Source: Arthrobacter sunyaminii (GTDB lineage Bacteria > Actinomycetota > Actinomycetes > Actinomycetales > Micrococcaceae). From it: DNA of 64,000 nt. The stretch spans positions 1,798,001 to 1,862,000 of the forward strand of contig NZ_CP076456.1 in assembly GCF_018866305.1 (NCBI RefSeq), given 5' to 3'. A model generated the notes under the pieces. The model made no database searches. It was not told where the DNA came from and saw nothing but the letters and a program-made list of their open reading frames with translations. This document shows, piece by piece, positions 56,513-64,000 of the stretch. The first letter of the stretch is position 1. Each line of letters opens with the position of its first letter. Made by a program: the position numbers and the translations under genes.

Positions 56513-56998
56513 ATGATAGATGCCTCCGCCGATCCGGCGGCCCTGGGAGACCTGATGCACGCCGCGTTCCGCGGACTTCGGAAGCGCTGGATGCTCCAGC
56601 TTGCTCCGTTCGATCTGACGCCGCACCAGTTTCGTGCTCTGAATGCCGTGGCGCGTGCTGCCCTCACATCCTCTGGATCGAAGGGTGAACCGGGGCCGGA
56701 GGAGACTCCGGGGCTGCGGCTGAAGGAGCTGGCGGAACGGCTGCGGATCGCTCCGCGGTCAGCCACCGAGGTAGTCGACCAGCTTGCTGCGAAGGGTCTG
56801 ATTGAACGGACGCCGCATCCAACGGACCGCCGGGCGACGCTGCTGGCGCTGACCGCTGAAGGGGAAAGCTTGCGGAAGCAGGTTTTGGCAGACCGGAAGC
56901 GGGAGGCTGATGAGTTTTTCTCGGTGTTGGAGCCCGCAGATCGAGCTGAGCTGGTTCGGATTCTGGGCGAGCTGGTACCGGAGCGCGGTGTGAACTGA
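56513..56998 (+). CDS. MarR-family transcriptional regulator
   Basis: 161-residue MarR protein: a helix before the reader head (LTPHQFRALNAVARAAL), the winged helix (RLRIAPRSATEVVDQLAAKGLIERTPHPTDRR, landmarks RSATEVVDQL and HPTDRR) and a C-terminal dimer helix. An insertion of about 15 residues (SSGSKGEPGPEETPG) sits before the DNA-binding helices. It is divergent from the ABC exporter, which it probably represses. Leaderless-type start. Confidence 0.91.
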   Translation: MIDASADPAALGDLMHAAFRGLRKRWMLQLAPFDLTPHQFRALNAVARAALTSSGSKGEPGPEETPGLRLKELAERLRIAPRSATEVVDQLAAKGLIERTPHPTDRRATLLALTAEGESLRKQVLADRKREADEFFSVLEPADRAELVRILGELVPERGVN

Positions 56999-57100
56999 GC
57001 TAGCTGGCGGTGCCTGCCGACTCGAAACTGCATGCATTGCTGGTTGGTCATGATGCAGATGTAGAGTTGATGTGATTTTTTCTGAATGAGAGGATGCGCT

Positions 57101-57577
57101 GTGGCATCTGCGGGACCGAAATGGCAGTGCATCATGTGCCAGAAAACCATGGCAGGAAAGCTGGTGAACGGCCTGGCGGGAAAACACTCCGATGGTGACG
57201 GCCAGCTGTGTCGAGGAAGCGGAAAGCCAGCTTATGACGGGTCAAAACGTCCGAAGATGGGATCTGTGAACTCATCGAAGCTCGACAAGGTGGTCCAGTC
57301 GCGACGGCAGGTTGCGCAAGGACGAGGCAAGCAAGGGCAAAAGGCGGTGCCTGGTGGACCTAGCAAGCCGCGTGGCGTTGCCGCGCAACGTCCTGACATG
57401 CTGCCAGCCAAAAAGGCAGTACCTGGAAAAGCGGCCATCAAGAAGCCAAAGAATCGGATCGAAGGGGAGCTGCACTGGTCCACATTCCAGGATATGCCCC
57501 GTCAGGATCTCGAGACCGACACGGGTTGGCGCAGGGTGAGGCTCGGGGCGCCTCAGGGGACAGGTAGGCGTCGTTAG
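57101..57577 (+). CDS. Small basic protein with N-terminal zinc-finger-like motif
   Basis: 158-residue protein of unknown family. Near the N-terminus it has CIMC, then His about 18 residues later and Cys after a further 7 (KHSDGDGQLC), a plausible C2HC zinc site. The rest is Lys/Arg/Gly/Pro-rich with low complexity, suggesting nucleic-acid binding, and ends in an acidic-aromatic patch and RRR. GTG 57101 is chosen because GAGAGGA precedes it by 6 bases; an ATG at 57086 overlaps that site. Confidence 0.6.
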   Translation: MASAGPKWQCIMCQKTMAGKLVNGLAGKHSDGDGQLCRGSGKPAYDGSKRPKMGSVNSSKLDKVVQSRRQVAQGRGKQGQKAVPGGPSKPRGVAAQRPDMLPAKKAVPGKAAIKKPKNRIEGELHWSTFQDMPRQDLETDTGWRRVRLGAPQGTGRRR

Positions 57578-57628
57578 GCGCTGAACGGTGTGTTGGAGGC
57601 ATGAGGCTTGCTCCTTTCGACATTTTGC

Positions 57629-57644
57629 ATACCCCCTAGGGTAT
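57629..57644. promoter_or_regulatory. CsoR/CstR-like operator
   Basis: ATACCCCCTAGGGTAT: ATACCC and GGGTAT arms around CCTA, the form of operators bound by CsoR-family copper or sulfane-sulfur sensors. TTGCAT (57625-57630) and CATGCT (57649-57654) could be the promoter it blocks. Confidence 0.6.
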
Positions 57645-57701
57645 CTGTCATGCTAGTGGGGGACGCAGCGTCCTGAAGCAAGCGAATTGGAGTTGGCAAG
57701 A

Positions 57702-57893
57702 ATGTGCAGAGCAGTCACCTGCCGGAAGTGCGGCAAAACCACCTGGGCGGGTTGCGGAAACCACGTGGATCAGGTCATGCGCGGCGTGGCAAAAAACGAT
57801 CGCTGCACCTGTAACACAGCAAAGACCGGGAAAACGGCTCCCGCCGCGGCAAAGTCCGGTGCAGGCTGGCTTGGGAAGCTGTTCGGCCGCTAA
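57702..57893 (+). CDS. Small cysteine-rich zinc-ribbon-like protein
   Basis: 63-residue protein with CRKCGKTTWAGCGNH and a later CTC, giving two or three CxxC-type pairs and a conserved His, followed by an Ala/Lys linker and a hydrophobic WLGKLFGR end. Similar short proteins occur widely in actinobacteria without a known function. ATG 57702 has GGAG nine bases upstream. A CsoR-like palindrome overlaps its promoter, which suggests control by copper or reactive sulfur; the cysteines could bind metal or persulfide. Confidence 0.8.
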   Translation: MCRAVTCRKCGKTTWAGCGNHVDQVMRGVAKNDRCTCNTAKTGKTAPAAAKSGAGWLGKLFGR

Positions 57894-57987
57894 CCGCGGT
57901 GCAGGCTAAGTCAGGTCCGGCGCGGTTGCCGCGCCGACCGGGCCGCCGGTTTCAGGGAGCCGGGCTTCGACCCGTCAGAATGGCGGG

Positions 57988-58554
57988 ATGGATATCAGCC
58001 CAAAGACTCCGCCCTGGCCGGCCATCGACCCGTCCCACGGAGACGTAATCCTTCGCCGGTTTCAGGATGAGGACGCCGCCATGGCGATGAAACTCGCCAC
58101 AGACCCCTACGTACCCACGGTGGGAACCCTGCCGGCCAACGCGACTCAGGACGAAGCCCTCGGGTGGGTCGAACGGCAGCGGCAGCACCACATCCGCGGA
58201 ACGGGGCTGGCCTTTTCCATCGCCGACGCCGGGACCGGCCGCTGCCTGGGCCAGATCGGACTGTGGCTCCGAGAGCTGGGACAGGGCCGTGCCCAGGCCG
58301 GCTATGCGGTCAGCCCGGACGCCCGCGGCCGCGGTGCAGCCGCCAATGCGTTGCTGGCACTGTGCGGTTTCGCCTGGTCCATTCCCGAGCTGCACCGGAT
58401 TGAGCTGTATATCGAACCCTGGAACACGGCCTCCGTCCGCACTGCGGAAAACGCCGGTTTCTCCCGCGAGGGACTGCTCCGCAGCCACCAGGAAATTGCG
58501 GGAGCCAGGCGGGACATGCTCCTCTATGCCGTTGTCCGGGAGGCAGCGCCGTAG
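57988..58554 (+). CDS. GNAT-family N-acetyltransferase (RimJ/RimL type)
   Basis: 188-residue acetyltransferase using acetyl-CoA. RimJ/RimL-like landmarks are GDVILRRFQDEDAAM at the start, the acetyl-CoA pyrophosphate loop AVSPDARGRGAA, and ELYIEPWNTASVRTAENAGFSREG. The acceptor (protein N-terminus, drug or small amine) cannot be assigned. CAGAAT stands six bases before the ATG, so translation may be leaderless. Confidence 0.92.
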   Translation: MDISPKTPPWPAIDPSHGDVILRRFQDEDAAMAMKLATDPYVPTVGTLPANATQDEALGWVERQRQHHIRGTGLAFSIADAGTGRCLGQIGLWLRELGQGRAQAGYAVSPDARGRGAAANALLALCGFAWSIPELHRIELYIEPWNTASVRTAENAGFSREGLLRSHQEIAGARRDMLLYAVVREAAP

Positions 58555-58567
58555 CCCGGGACCGTCA

Positions 58568-59191
58568 TCACCAGGGGGCCAGTTCCGTTTCCGGGTCCAG
58601 GGGTCCCCGGCCGGACAGCCATGCCATGAACGCTCGCCGGTCACCGGACGAGACGAGCCGGTCGGCAGCGCCGGCCAGCAAATTCTGTAAATCCCACGCC
58701 ACGTATTCCTCCGGCCAATCCGCGGGGGTGTAGCCGAGCCCCAGATCCACATGGTGCATCTCGATTTCGCGCAACCTGTGTGCCGGGCACGCCCACACGC
58801 CGTAGTCCGATCCACCGAGGAAATGACCGTTGGGCCATCCTGCCGCTGCGTACCGGTCGAAGACCTCCTCAAGCCGGGATTCGCTGGCTTCCAGATCGGC
58901 AACGAGCTCGTCTGCTGATCGCCCGGCACCCGCCTTGATTTCCTCCTCCCGCTGTTTGCTGCCGCCCAGGTACTTGGGCAGATCGAGTCCGTCCAAAGCC
59001 CCCGTTATTCGCCGGGCGTGGGAATCGGCATTGCGAGCCACATGCGTGAGAACGTGCCCCACGGTCCATCCGGGCAAAAGACTGGCAGCTCGGACATCGG
59101 AGTCCGTCAGCTTGTCCGCACTCCGCAGGAGCCGTGTGTGAGCTTCCTGGCACAGTTCCGATGCGCGCTGCGGATTGGCATCAAGATTCAT
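58568..59191 (-). CDS. Maleylpyruvate isomerase (MDMPI) family, mycothiol-type DinB fold
   Basis: 207-residue protein with the four-helix DinB/MDMPI_N fold. The metal-ligand histidines are in GWTVGHVLTHVARNADSH and in REIEMHHVDLGLGYTPADW. Members include mycothiol-dependent maleylpyruvate isomerase, and many use mycothiol in S-transfer; no gentisate pathway genes are nearby, so the specific reaction is open. Its ATG overlaps the last 11 bases of the upstream VOC gene, so the two form an operon. Confidence 0.88.
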   Translation of the reverse strand: MNLDANPQRASELCQEAHTRLLRSADKLTDSDVRAASLLPGWTVGHVLTHVARNADSHARRITGALDGLDLPKYLGGSKQREEEIKAGAGRSADELVADLEASESRLEEVFDRYAAAGWPNGHFLGGSDYGVWACPAHRLREIEMHHVDLGLGYTPADWPEEYVAWDLQNLLAGAADRLVSSGDRRAFMAWLSGRGPLDPETELAPW

Positions 59192-59627
59192 GGAGCCCGT
59201 TCCCTTCGGTTGCGGATTTGACTGCAGAAGCTGCTGCCGGCTCGTACCCGATCAGCCAGTGCAGGCCGTACCGGTCAACCACCTGCCCGTCGGAGGCGCC
59301 CCACGCCTTGGGGGCCAGCGGATCCACTATCCGGCCGCCGTCGGACAGCTGTGCAAACCATTTATGCAGGAGCGCCGGTTCGGCGGTTCCCAGCAGGGAG
59401 AGCATTACCCCCTGAACCTGAACGCTCTTTTCCTGCCGGCCGGCGTCCGCCCCGGCCAGCGTGACCACACCGTCAAGGACACCGTGGGCGATGGCACCGG
59501 GCGGACCGCCGCTGCCGAAGTCCGCGTTGGTGTGCAGGGAAAGCTCTCCGCCGAACACGCCGGCATAAAAGGTCAGGGCTTCGCGCGCAGTCCCCGGGAA
59601 AAGGACGTAAACCATGGGTGCCGTCAT
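59181..59627 (-). CDS. PhnB-like VOC-family protein
   Basis: 148-residue protein of the PhnB/3-demethylubiquinone-methyltransferase-like VOC group (VYVLFPGTAREALTFYAGVFGG, GADAG, GRIVDPLAPKAWGASDGQVVDRYGLHW, cited as landmarks FYAGVFGG and DRYGLHW). The true function of this group is unknown. Start ATG 59627 is chosen over the longer frame because TACCCT (59635-59640, reverse strand) lies seven bases upstream as a leaderless -10. First gene of a two-gene operon with the MDMPI-fold protein. Confidence 0.87.
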   Translation of the reverse strand: MTAPMVYVLFPGTAREALTFYAGVFGGELSLHTNADFGSGGPPGAIAHGVLDGVVTLAGADAGRQEKSVQVQGVMLSLLGTAEPALLHKWFAQLSDGGRIVDPLAPKAWGASDGQVVDRYGLHWLIGYEPAAASAVKSATEGNGLHES

Positions 59628-59693
59628 GCCGCTGAGGGTACATGATCGACGCCGGGTTGGGAGCGGTGGCGTCCCTCCCAACCCGGCGTGGGT

Positions 59694-60848
59694 TTACCAG
59701 CCCCGCTGATCGAAGCGGTGCATGAAGGCGGCCATGGCATCACGGGCCACAGCCTGCCCCGGAGCAAAGGTCCTGGTGCCGTTGGGCTGGGACCAGCCGG
59801 TGGAGATGCCCTGGTCTGCGAGCCACGAGATCTCCTTGTAAAACTGGTTTCCCGGGGTGACGTCAGTGAAGACGGATGTCTTGGGCGGGGTGTACGCCGG
59901 TGAACCGGCGCTGCGGTACAGGAAGGCGGCCATGGCATCGCGGCGGACGGTGTCCAGCGGACGGAAGGTGCCGTCCGGCCAGCCGGTGGTGATCTTGGTT
60001 CCGGCAAGCCAGGTCATTTCTTTGTAGAACTGCTGGCTGGGGGACACGTCCTTAAAAGGGGAGACGTTTTGCGGCCTGTGCTGGGGTGATTCCGCCAGCC
60101 GGTACAGGAAGGTCGCCATTGCGTCGCGGCGCACAGAGTCCAATGGACGGAAGGTTCCGTCGGGCCATCCGGTGGTGATGCCCTGCTCGGTCATCCAGCG
60201 GATATCCTCGGCAAAGGCTGAACCGTTCGGGACGTCCTTGAAAACGGCCGGCGGCATGGGGGCAATGCTGGCGAGATACTCTTCCGCCGTCGCAAACGTC
60301 TTTTGCGGCACCTGCCCGTACTGGTAGTACGTGGTGGTTCCCCACATGAAACCGTCCTGCTTGTCGAACGCGATTCCCACACCCATGACGTTGTCCGCGG
60401 GCCGGCTCATGTTGGCGTTGTGTCCGGGGGAATTGATCCACTGGTCCACCATGGACTGGCCCGTGCCGTAGCTGTTGTAGGCGACGCTCTCGGCAGCGGA
60501 GACAAAACCGGATTCAATCCGCTTGTCCTTGGCATAGCCTGAGGAGTGCTCCAGCGTTGTTGTGTCCGCCATGCGGGTGGACCACTCCTGGGCCACGAGT
60601 GAAGCGTTCGCACCGATCCGCAGCGGCTTGAGGCCTTTGCCTTTACGGAAGGCATTGATTCCGTTGAACACGTCAATAATCTGCTGCTTGCTCTGAGCGG
60701 GGGTGCTTTGGGGTGCGGCAAGCTCTGCGGGCGCAGGGACCGGCGCCGGTTCCACGGCAGACGCCGGGCCAGCCGTGAGCAGTCCTGCCAGCATCAGGGA
60801 TGTCGTGACGGCCATGGGTTTGGATAGGCGGCGGGAGCCGGGGCTCAT
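59694..60848 (-). CDS. Secreted CAP (SCP/PR1)-domain protein with three SLH repeats
   Basis: 384-residue exported protein. A signal peptide (about residues 1-32, ending GPASA) leads to a CAP domain (about 50-185: FRKGKGLKPL, WSTRMADTTTLEHSS, SVAYNSYGTGQSMVDQWINSPGHNANM, cited as landmarks LEHSS and SPGHNANM). Three S-layer-homology repeats follow, each with DxxxxxxFxxxIxWL and GWPDGTFRP-type segments. SLH repeats usually bind pyruvylated secondary wall polymers, anchoring the protein to the cell wall. The CAP His and Glu candidates are present. ATG 60848 has GAGAGG upstream. Confidence 0.9.
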   Translation of the reverse strand: MSPGSRRLSKPMAVTTSLMLAGLLTAGPASAVEPAPVPAPAELAAPQSTPAQSKQQIIDVFNGINAFRKGKGLKPLRIGANASLVAQEWSTRMADTTTLEHSSGYAKDKRIESGFVSAAESVAYNSYGTGQSMVDQWINSPGHNANMSRPADNVMGVGIAFDKQDGFMWGTTTYYQYGQVPQKTFATAEEYLASIAPMPPAVFKDVPNGSAFAEDIRWMTEQGITTGWPDGTFRPLDSVRRDAMATFLYRLAESPQHRPQNVSPFKDVSPSQQFYKEMTWLAGTKITTGWPDGTFRPLDTVRRDAMAAFLYRSAGSPAYTPPKTSVFTDVTPGNQFYKEISWLADQGISTGWSQPNGTRTFAPGQAVARDAMAAFMHRFDQRGW

Positions 60849-60943
60849 AAGGAAGTGCCTCTCAGTAGCGGTGCGGGTGGGTTTCAGCCTAACGGGTGCC
60901 CGTGAGGCACACTCTTCATGGCGCGGCGCGGGGCGGCAGCCGA

Positions 60944-60972
60944 TTGGAACTACAACGGCCTCGGGGCAGACT
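60944..60972 (+). promoter_or_regulatory. Promoter of DUF2254 gene
   Basis: TTGGAA (60944-60949), 17-bp spacer, and CAGACT (60967-60972), 38 bases before the DUF2254 ATG. Confidence 0.5.
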
Positions 60973-61009
60973 GGGATCACGTTTACTTTCCTTGTTCTGA
61001 GGGGTTCCC

Positions 61010-62383
61010 ATGGCTCATGGTTCAACATCTGCCGCCCGCCATCCGCACGAACCGCAGCCGCGGTTCCGGGTCACCCGGGAGGGACTACGGGCATCCCTGT
61101 GGTTCTGGCCAAGCTGCGCCTCGCTGGCGGCAGTGCTCCTGACCCTGCTGCTGATGCAGGTTCGCCCCGGCGATGACGTGGCCTGGGCGCAGTGGATCTG
61201 GCCCACCGGCGTCGACGCCGCGTCCAGCCTGCTGCAGACCGTCGCCACCAGCGTGATGACGGCCGCAACCGTCACGTTTTCGCTGACCGTGGTGGCGTTG
61301 CAGCTGGCCTCACAGCAGTTCTCGCCCCGCCTGCTGCGTGAATTCGCCCGTGACACGCGGACCCAGGCTGTGTTGGGCGTGCTGCTGGGTACATTCCTGG
61401 TCAGCATCACCGGCCTGTACGGGATGGATGCCAACCGCCCGGTGCCGGTGCTGGTGGTCGGCACGGTGTATGTGCTGGGAATTGCTTCCGGGATTGTGCT
61501 GCTGTTGTTCATCGGGCACATCGCCCGGTCCCTGCGGGTGGACACCATGATGCTCAACGCACATCAGGACTGCCTGGCGGTTCTCCGGGACACCTATCCG
61601 GTGTCCGAGACAGGGGAAGTGCAGGAGTTCGACCTGCCCGCGGGAGGCACACTTGTTCCCGGCGGGCGCAGCGGGATCATCCAGAGGATCGACCGGCAGC
61701 CGCTGATGAAAGTACTGCAGGATCGGGGACTGACCATGAGGATCATGGTTCAGCCGGGTGACCACGTTACGGTTGGCTCCCCGGTGGCACGGGTCTGGGC
61801 CGACGACGGCGGGCCGGTGCCGCTGGGCGCCGTGCAGAAGTCTCTGGCAGAGGCCCTGGACATCGGCTATGAGCGCACGCCGGAACAGGATGCCGCCCTG
61901 GGGCTGCGGCAGCTGACCGACATAGCCGTGAAGGCCATTTCTCCCAGTATCAATGACCCCATCACTGCGGCCCACGCCGCCGGGTACTGCGCAGACCTGC
62001 TGGTGGATCTGCAGCGGCGCCGGCTGGGGCCCGAGGCCCACCGGGATGACGACGGCGTGCTCCGCCTGGTGACCACGGGCCGGGACTACCGGTATTTTCT
62101 GGACCTTGTCTGCGGTCCGGTCCGCCGTTTCGCCCATTCGGAGCCCATTGTGCTCACCGCGGTGCTGCGGCTCCTGCGCGACTGCGCAGCCACCGCCGTC
62201 AACGATGCACAGAGCGAAGAGATCCGACGGCAGAGCTCGCTGGTACTCGAGACGGCACGCAACGAGATGGTGGCCGCGGACGACGAGGAAATCCGTGACA
62301 TGGGACGACGGGTGGAGGAGGCGCTCGCGGGGAACCTGGAGGCGGCCTTTACCGACCGGGCGGGAGAGACCCGTTCGGTGTAG
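61010..62383 (+). CDS. DUF2254 integral membrane protein
   Basis: 457-residue DUF2254 protein: four N-terminal helices (two near residues 30-90, two near 115-165) and a soluble C-terminal domain of about 280 residues. Family motifs include TVTFSLTVVALQLASQQFSPRLL after helix 2, LGTFLVSITGLYG, and KAISPSINDPITA in the soluble part. The biochemical function of the family is unknown. ATG 61010 has GAGGGG upstream. Divergent from the CAP-SLH gene. Confidence 0.9.
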   Translation: MAHGSTSAARHPHEPQPRFRVTREGLRASLWFWPSCASLAAVLLTLLLMQVRPGDDVAWAQWIWPTGVDAASSLLQTVATSVMTAATVTFSLTVVALQLASQQFSPRLLREFARDTRTQAVLGVLLGTFLVSITGLYGMDANRPVPVLVVGTVYVLGIASGIVLLLFIGHIARSLRVDTMMLNAHQDCLAVLRDTYPVSETGEVQEFDLPAGGTLVPGGRSGIIQRIDRQPLMKVLQDRGLTMRIMVQPGDHVTVGSPVARVWADDGGPVPLGAVQKSLAEALDIGYERTPEQDAALGLRQLTDIAVKAISPSINDPITAAHAAGYCADLLVDLQRRRLGPEAHRDDDGVLRLVTTGRDYRYFLDLVCGPVRRFAHSEPIVLTAVLRLLRDCAATAVNDAQSEEIRRQSSLVLETARNEMVAADDEEIRDMGRRVEEALAGNLEAAFTDRAGETRSV

Positions 62384-62501
62384 CCGGAGCAGAAACCCAA
62401 AGTGGTCGAATTCCCTGCGGCACACCGTCCGTCAGTTGATCAACCTTCAGCCCTGACCGCGGCCGCGCCGAGATAGGGGAAGTCCCGCGCCCAGCGAAGC
62501 C

Positions 62502-63623
62502 CTAGGGCTGGCGCCTGTCCACAGGCACCAACCCAGCGTCGGCACATCCCCGCGTCAGGCTCGCAAGGCCGAAGGCACTGAGAGGACTCGCCACGCCCGG
62601 GGCAAGATCCTGCCGGTCACACAGCTGCTCAGCTCCCCAGGCAATCAGCTCGCCGGTCAGCGTGTACACATTGGGGCCGGTGAGCTGTACGGCGGACAGC
62701 AGCTCCCCGTCCGTTCCCGCCACGGTGGCCACCACCTGTGTACGGGTTTTTGCCCGCCGGGCGCTGTCAGGTCCACCCGGTTTCCCGACGATCGGCGAGC
62801 TCAGTTTCTCCATGACGCGGCGGCCCCGGGGGGACTGTGCTACCGCAGAAGAGGCCGCGGACATCAGGCTCATGGCACGGCTGAACGGGGAAAACCAGCC
62901 GTTGTAAACCGATACGCTGTCCAGCTGGGGAAACGCATCGGGCAGGAAAAGAACTTCCGTGCCCGGGACCAGCAATCCCGTTTTATGTCCCCGGCGCGTT
63001 CCGATCACGGGAAAATCATGGACATCTGCCGCCGTCCGCACTTCAACCAGGCGTCCGTTGCTAAAGCGCACTGCCGGCAGGAACAGTCCGTCGCGCAGCG
63101 TGCTGCGGGTGCCGTGGCTCAGTCCAGGACGCAGCGAGCCGGACGTGAAGTATCCGACGTCGAGCTTGCGTCCGGCATCCCCGGCCTGCTGCGCAGCCAG
63201 GGCGCCGGCAAAGATTCCCGGGACATAGTCATACCCGAAGGCAGGCAACAGCACTGCGCCGGTTTCCTCCGACTGCCTCCCGAAGCGGTCCTGCAGCGTG
63301 CGGACAAACCCCACCTCTCCGGTGGTGTCGATGTAGCGGGCACCGGCCCGCACCGCTGCTTCGGCAACCCCCAGGCCGAACCGCTCGAAGGGGCCCACGG
63401 TACTGATCAGCACGTCGTCCTGTTCCAGCAGCCGGCGGATGCTCTCCGGATCCCCGGCGTCTGCGGCGGCGATTTCCAAGCCGGCGTGTTCCCGCGCCAG
63501 CCGGGCCAGGGCATCGACATTGCGTCCGGCCAGAAGCGGGCGCATACCCCGCTGCAGCAGTGAGCTCAGCACCAACCCACCGGTATATCCGGTGGCTCCG
63601 AACAGGACGATACGCCCGCTCAT
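62502..63623 (-). CDS. Saccharopine dehydrogenase-like / trans-acting enoyl reductase family protein
   Basis: 373-residue Rossmann oxidoreductase. The cofactor motif IVLFGATGYTGGLV is at the N-terminus, followed by DVLISTVGPFERFG and ARYIDTTGEVGF, typical of the saccharopine-dehydrogenase-like family that includes mycobacterial trans-acting enoyl reductases. The substrate is unknown, and no lysine or polyketide genes are adjacent. GGTGA lies six bases before the ATG. Confidence 0.88.
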   Translation of the reverse strand: MSGRIVLFGATGYTGGLVLSSLLQRGMRPLLAGRNVDALARLAREHAGLEIAAADAGDPESIRRLLEQDDVLISTVGPFERFGLGVAEAAVRAGARYIDTTGEVGFVRTLQDRFGRQSEETGAVLLPAFGYDYVPGIFAGALAAQQAGDAGRKLDVGYFTSGSLRPGLSHGTRSTLRDGLFLPAVRFSNGRLVEVRTAADVHDFPVIGTRRGHKTGLLVPGTEVLFLPDAFPQLDSVSVYNGWFSPFSRAMSLMSAASSAVAQSPRGRRVMEKLSSPIVGKPGGPDSARRAKTRTQVVATVAGTDGELLSAVQLTGPNVYTLTGELIAWGAEQLCDRQDLAPGVASPLSAFGLASLTRGCADAGLVPVDRRQP

Positions 63624-63700
63624 TGGTCGGTCACCGGCGCATAACGGGTGTCATCATCCATCGCTGTAGTCATGCCGCACAGCATACGCAGGTGAAGCCC

Positions 63701-64000
63701 CTAGGCCGACTGCAGATAGGCCAGAACGGCCAGCACCCGCCGGTGGTCGGCCGGGCTTTGTTCCAGCCCGAGCTTGGCGAAGATGGAAGTAATGTTTTTC
63801 TCCACCGCTCCGGCGGAAAGGAACAGTGTGCTGCCGACGGCGGCATTCGTGCGGCCCTGCGCCATCAGCGCCAGCACCTCCTGCTCGCGCGGGGTCAGCC
63901 GGTCCAGGTCCGATCGGTGCCGGGAGGCGCCCATGAGCTGCCGGACCACCTCCGGATCCAGCACGGTTTCGCCTCGCGCCAGCCGCGCCAGGGCGTCCAA
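63701..64000 (-). CDS. LuxR-family response regulator, C-terminal part (partial)
   Basis: The frame is open to the right edge, so only the last 99 residues are visible: the end of a receiver-linker region and a full LuxR (NarL/FixJ) helix-turn-helix (LTPREQEVLALMAQGRTNAAVGSTLFLSAGAVEKNITSIFAKLG, cited as landmarks LTPREQEVL and GAVEKNITSIFAKLG). Other members pair with histidine kinases; any kinase here would lie beyond the window. Confidence 0.9.
   Translation of the reverse strand: MDALARLARGETVLDPEVVRQLMGASRHRSDLDRLTPREQEVLALMAQGRTNAAVGSTLFLSAGAVEKNITSIFAKLGLEQSPADHRRVLAVLAYLQSA

Overview
This window is ordinary chromosome from a high-GC actinobacterium, most likely Arthrobacter or a close relative in Micrococcaceae. 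I infer this from GC-rich third codon positions throughout, ATG/GTG/TTG starts, the order trpA-lgt-gltB-gltD-pyk-(PLDc_N/SHOCT)-pdtaR-tRNA-Leu, a CarD-family protein, a mycothiol-type DinB protein, and many leaderless promoters (a TAnnnT-like -10 ending 6-7 nt before the start codon). I see no phage, IS element, CRISPR array, rRNA or origin.

Layout. 1-7.7 kb: end of trpA, lgt, and glutamate synthase gltB/gltD, closed by a long hairpin. 7.8-11.5 kb: a TetR regulator, pyruvate kinase, a small membrane protein and the ANTAR regulator PdtaR. 11.7 kb: tRNA-Leu(CAA). 11.9-25.6 kb: a myo-inositol catabolic region. The forward operon is iolC, a Cgl0159-type aldolase, iolD, iolE, iolG, an IolH-like protein and an MFS inositol transporter. 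iolR-iolB run in reverse. Divergent from iolR is a sugar-type ABC importer (lipoprotein, permease, one-domain ATPase). Motifs close to the corynebacterial IolR consensus lie at both promoters. iolA is not in the window.

25.6-38.4 kb: a 5'-3' exonuclease and a Nudix hydrolase with divergent leaderless promoters; a YhgE/SNG1-like membrane protein; an XRE-cupin regulator; a thioredoxin-reductase-like flavoprotein; a TetR regulator divergent from a protein made of two fused YhgE-like halves, with a palindromic operator between them; a BASS symporter; two tandem paralogous SDRs; and a YtrA-type GntR/ABC operon behind a 22-bp palindrome. 38.4-43.5 kb: a SorC regulator divergent from glpD, a ManA-like protein with an altered metal site, and a CarD paralogue.

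43.5-50.2 kb holds the most interesting unit. It encodes a peptide/nickel-type ABC importer plus an acyl-CoA-dehydrogenase-fold flavoprotein, preceded by what reads as an S-box (SAM-I) riboswitch. I infer a SAM-repressed organosulfur uptake and desulfurisation operon. 50.4-64 kb is mixed: a DHA2 exporter with MarR and operators, VOC proteins, a membrane-anchored protein with a HEPN-like RNxxxH motif, an ABC exporter with MarR, two small cysteine-containing proteins (one behind a CsoR/CstR-like operator), a GNAT, an MDMPI-fold protein, a secreted CAP-SLH protein, a DUF2254 protein, a saccharopine-dehydrogenase-like protein and the end of a LuxR regulator.
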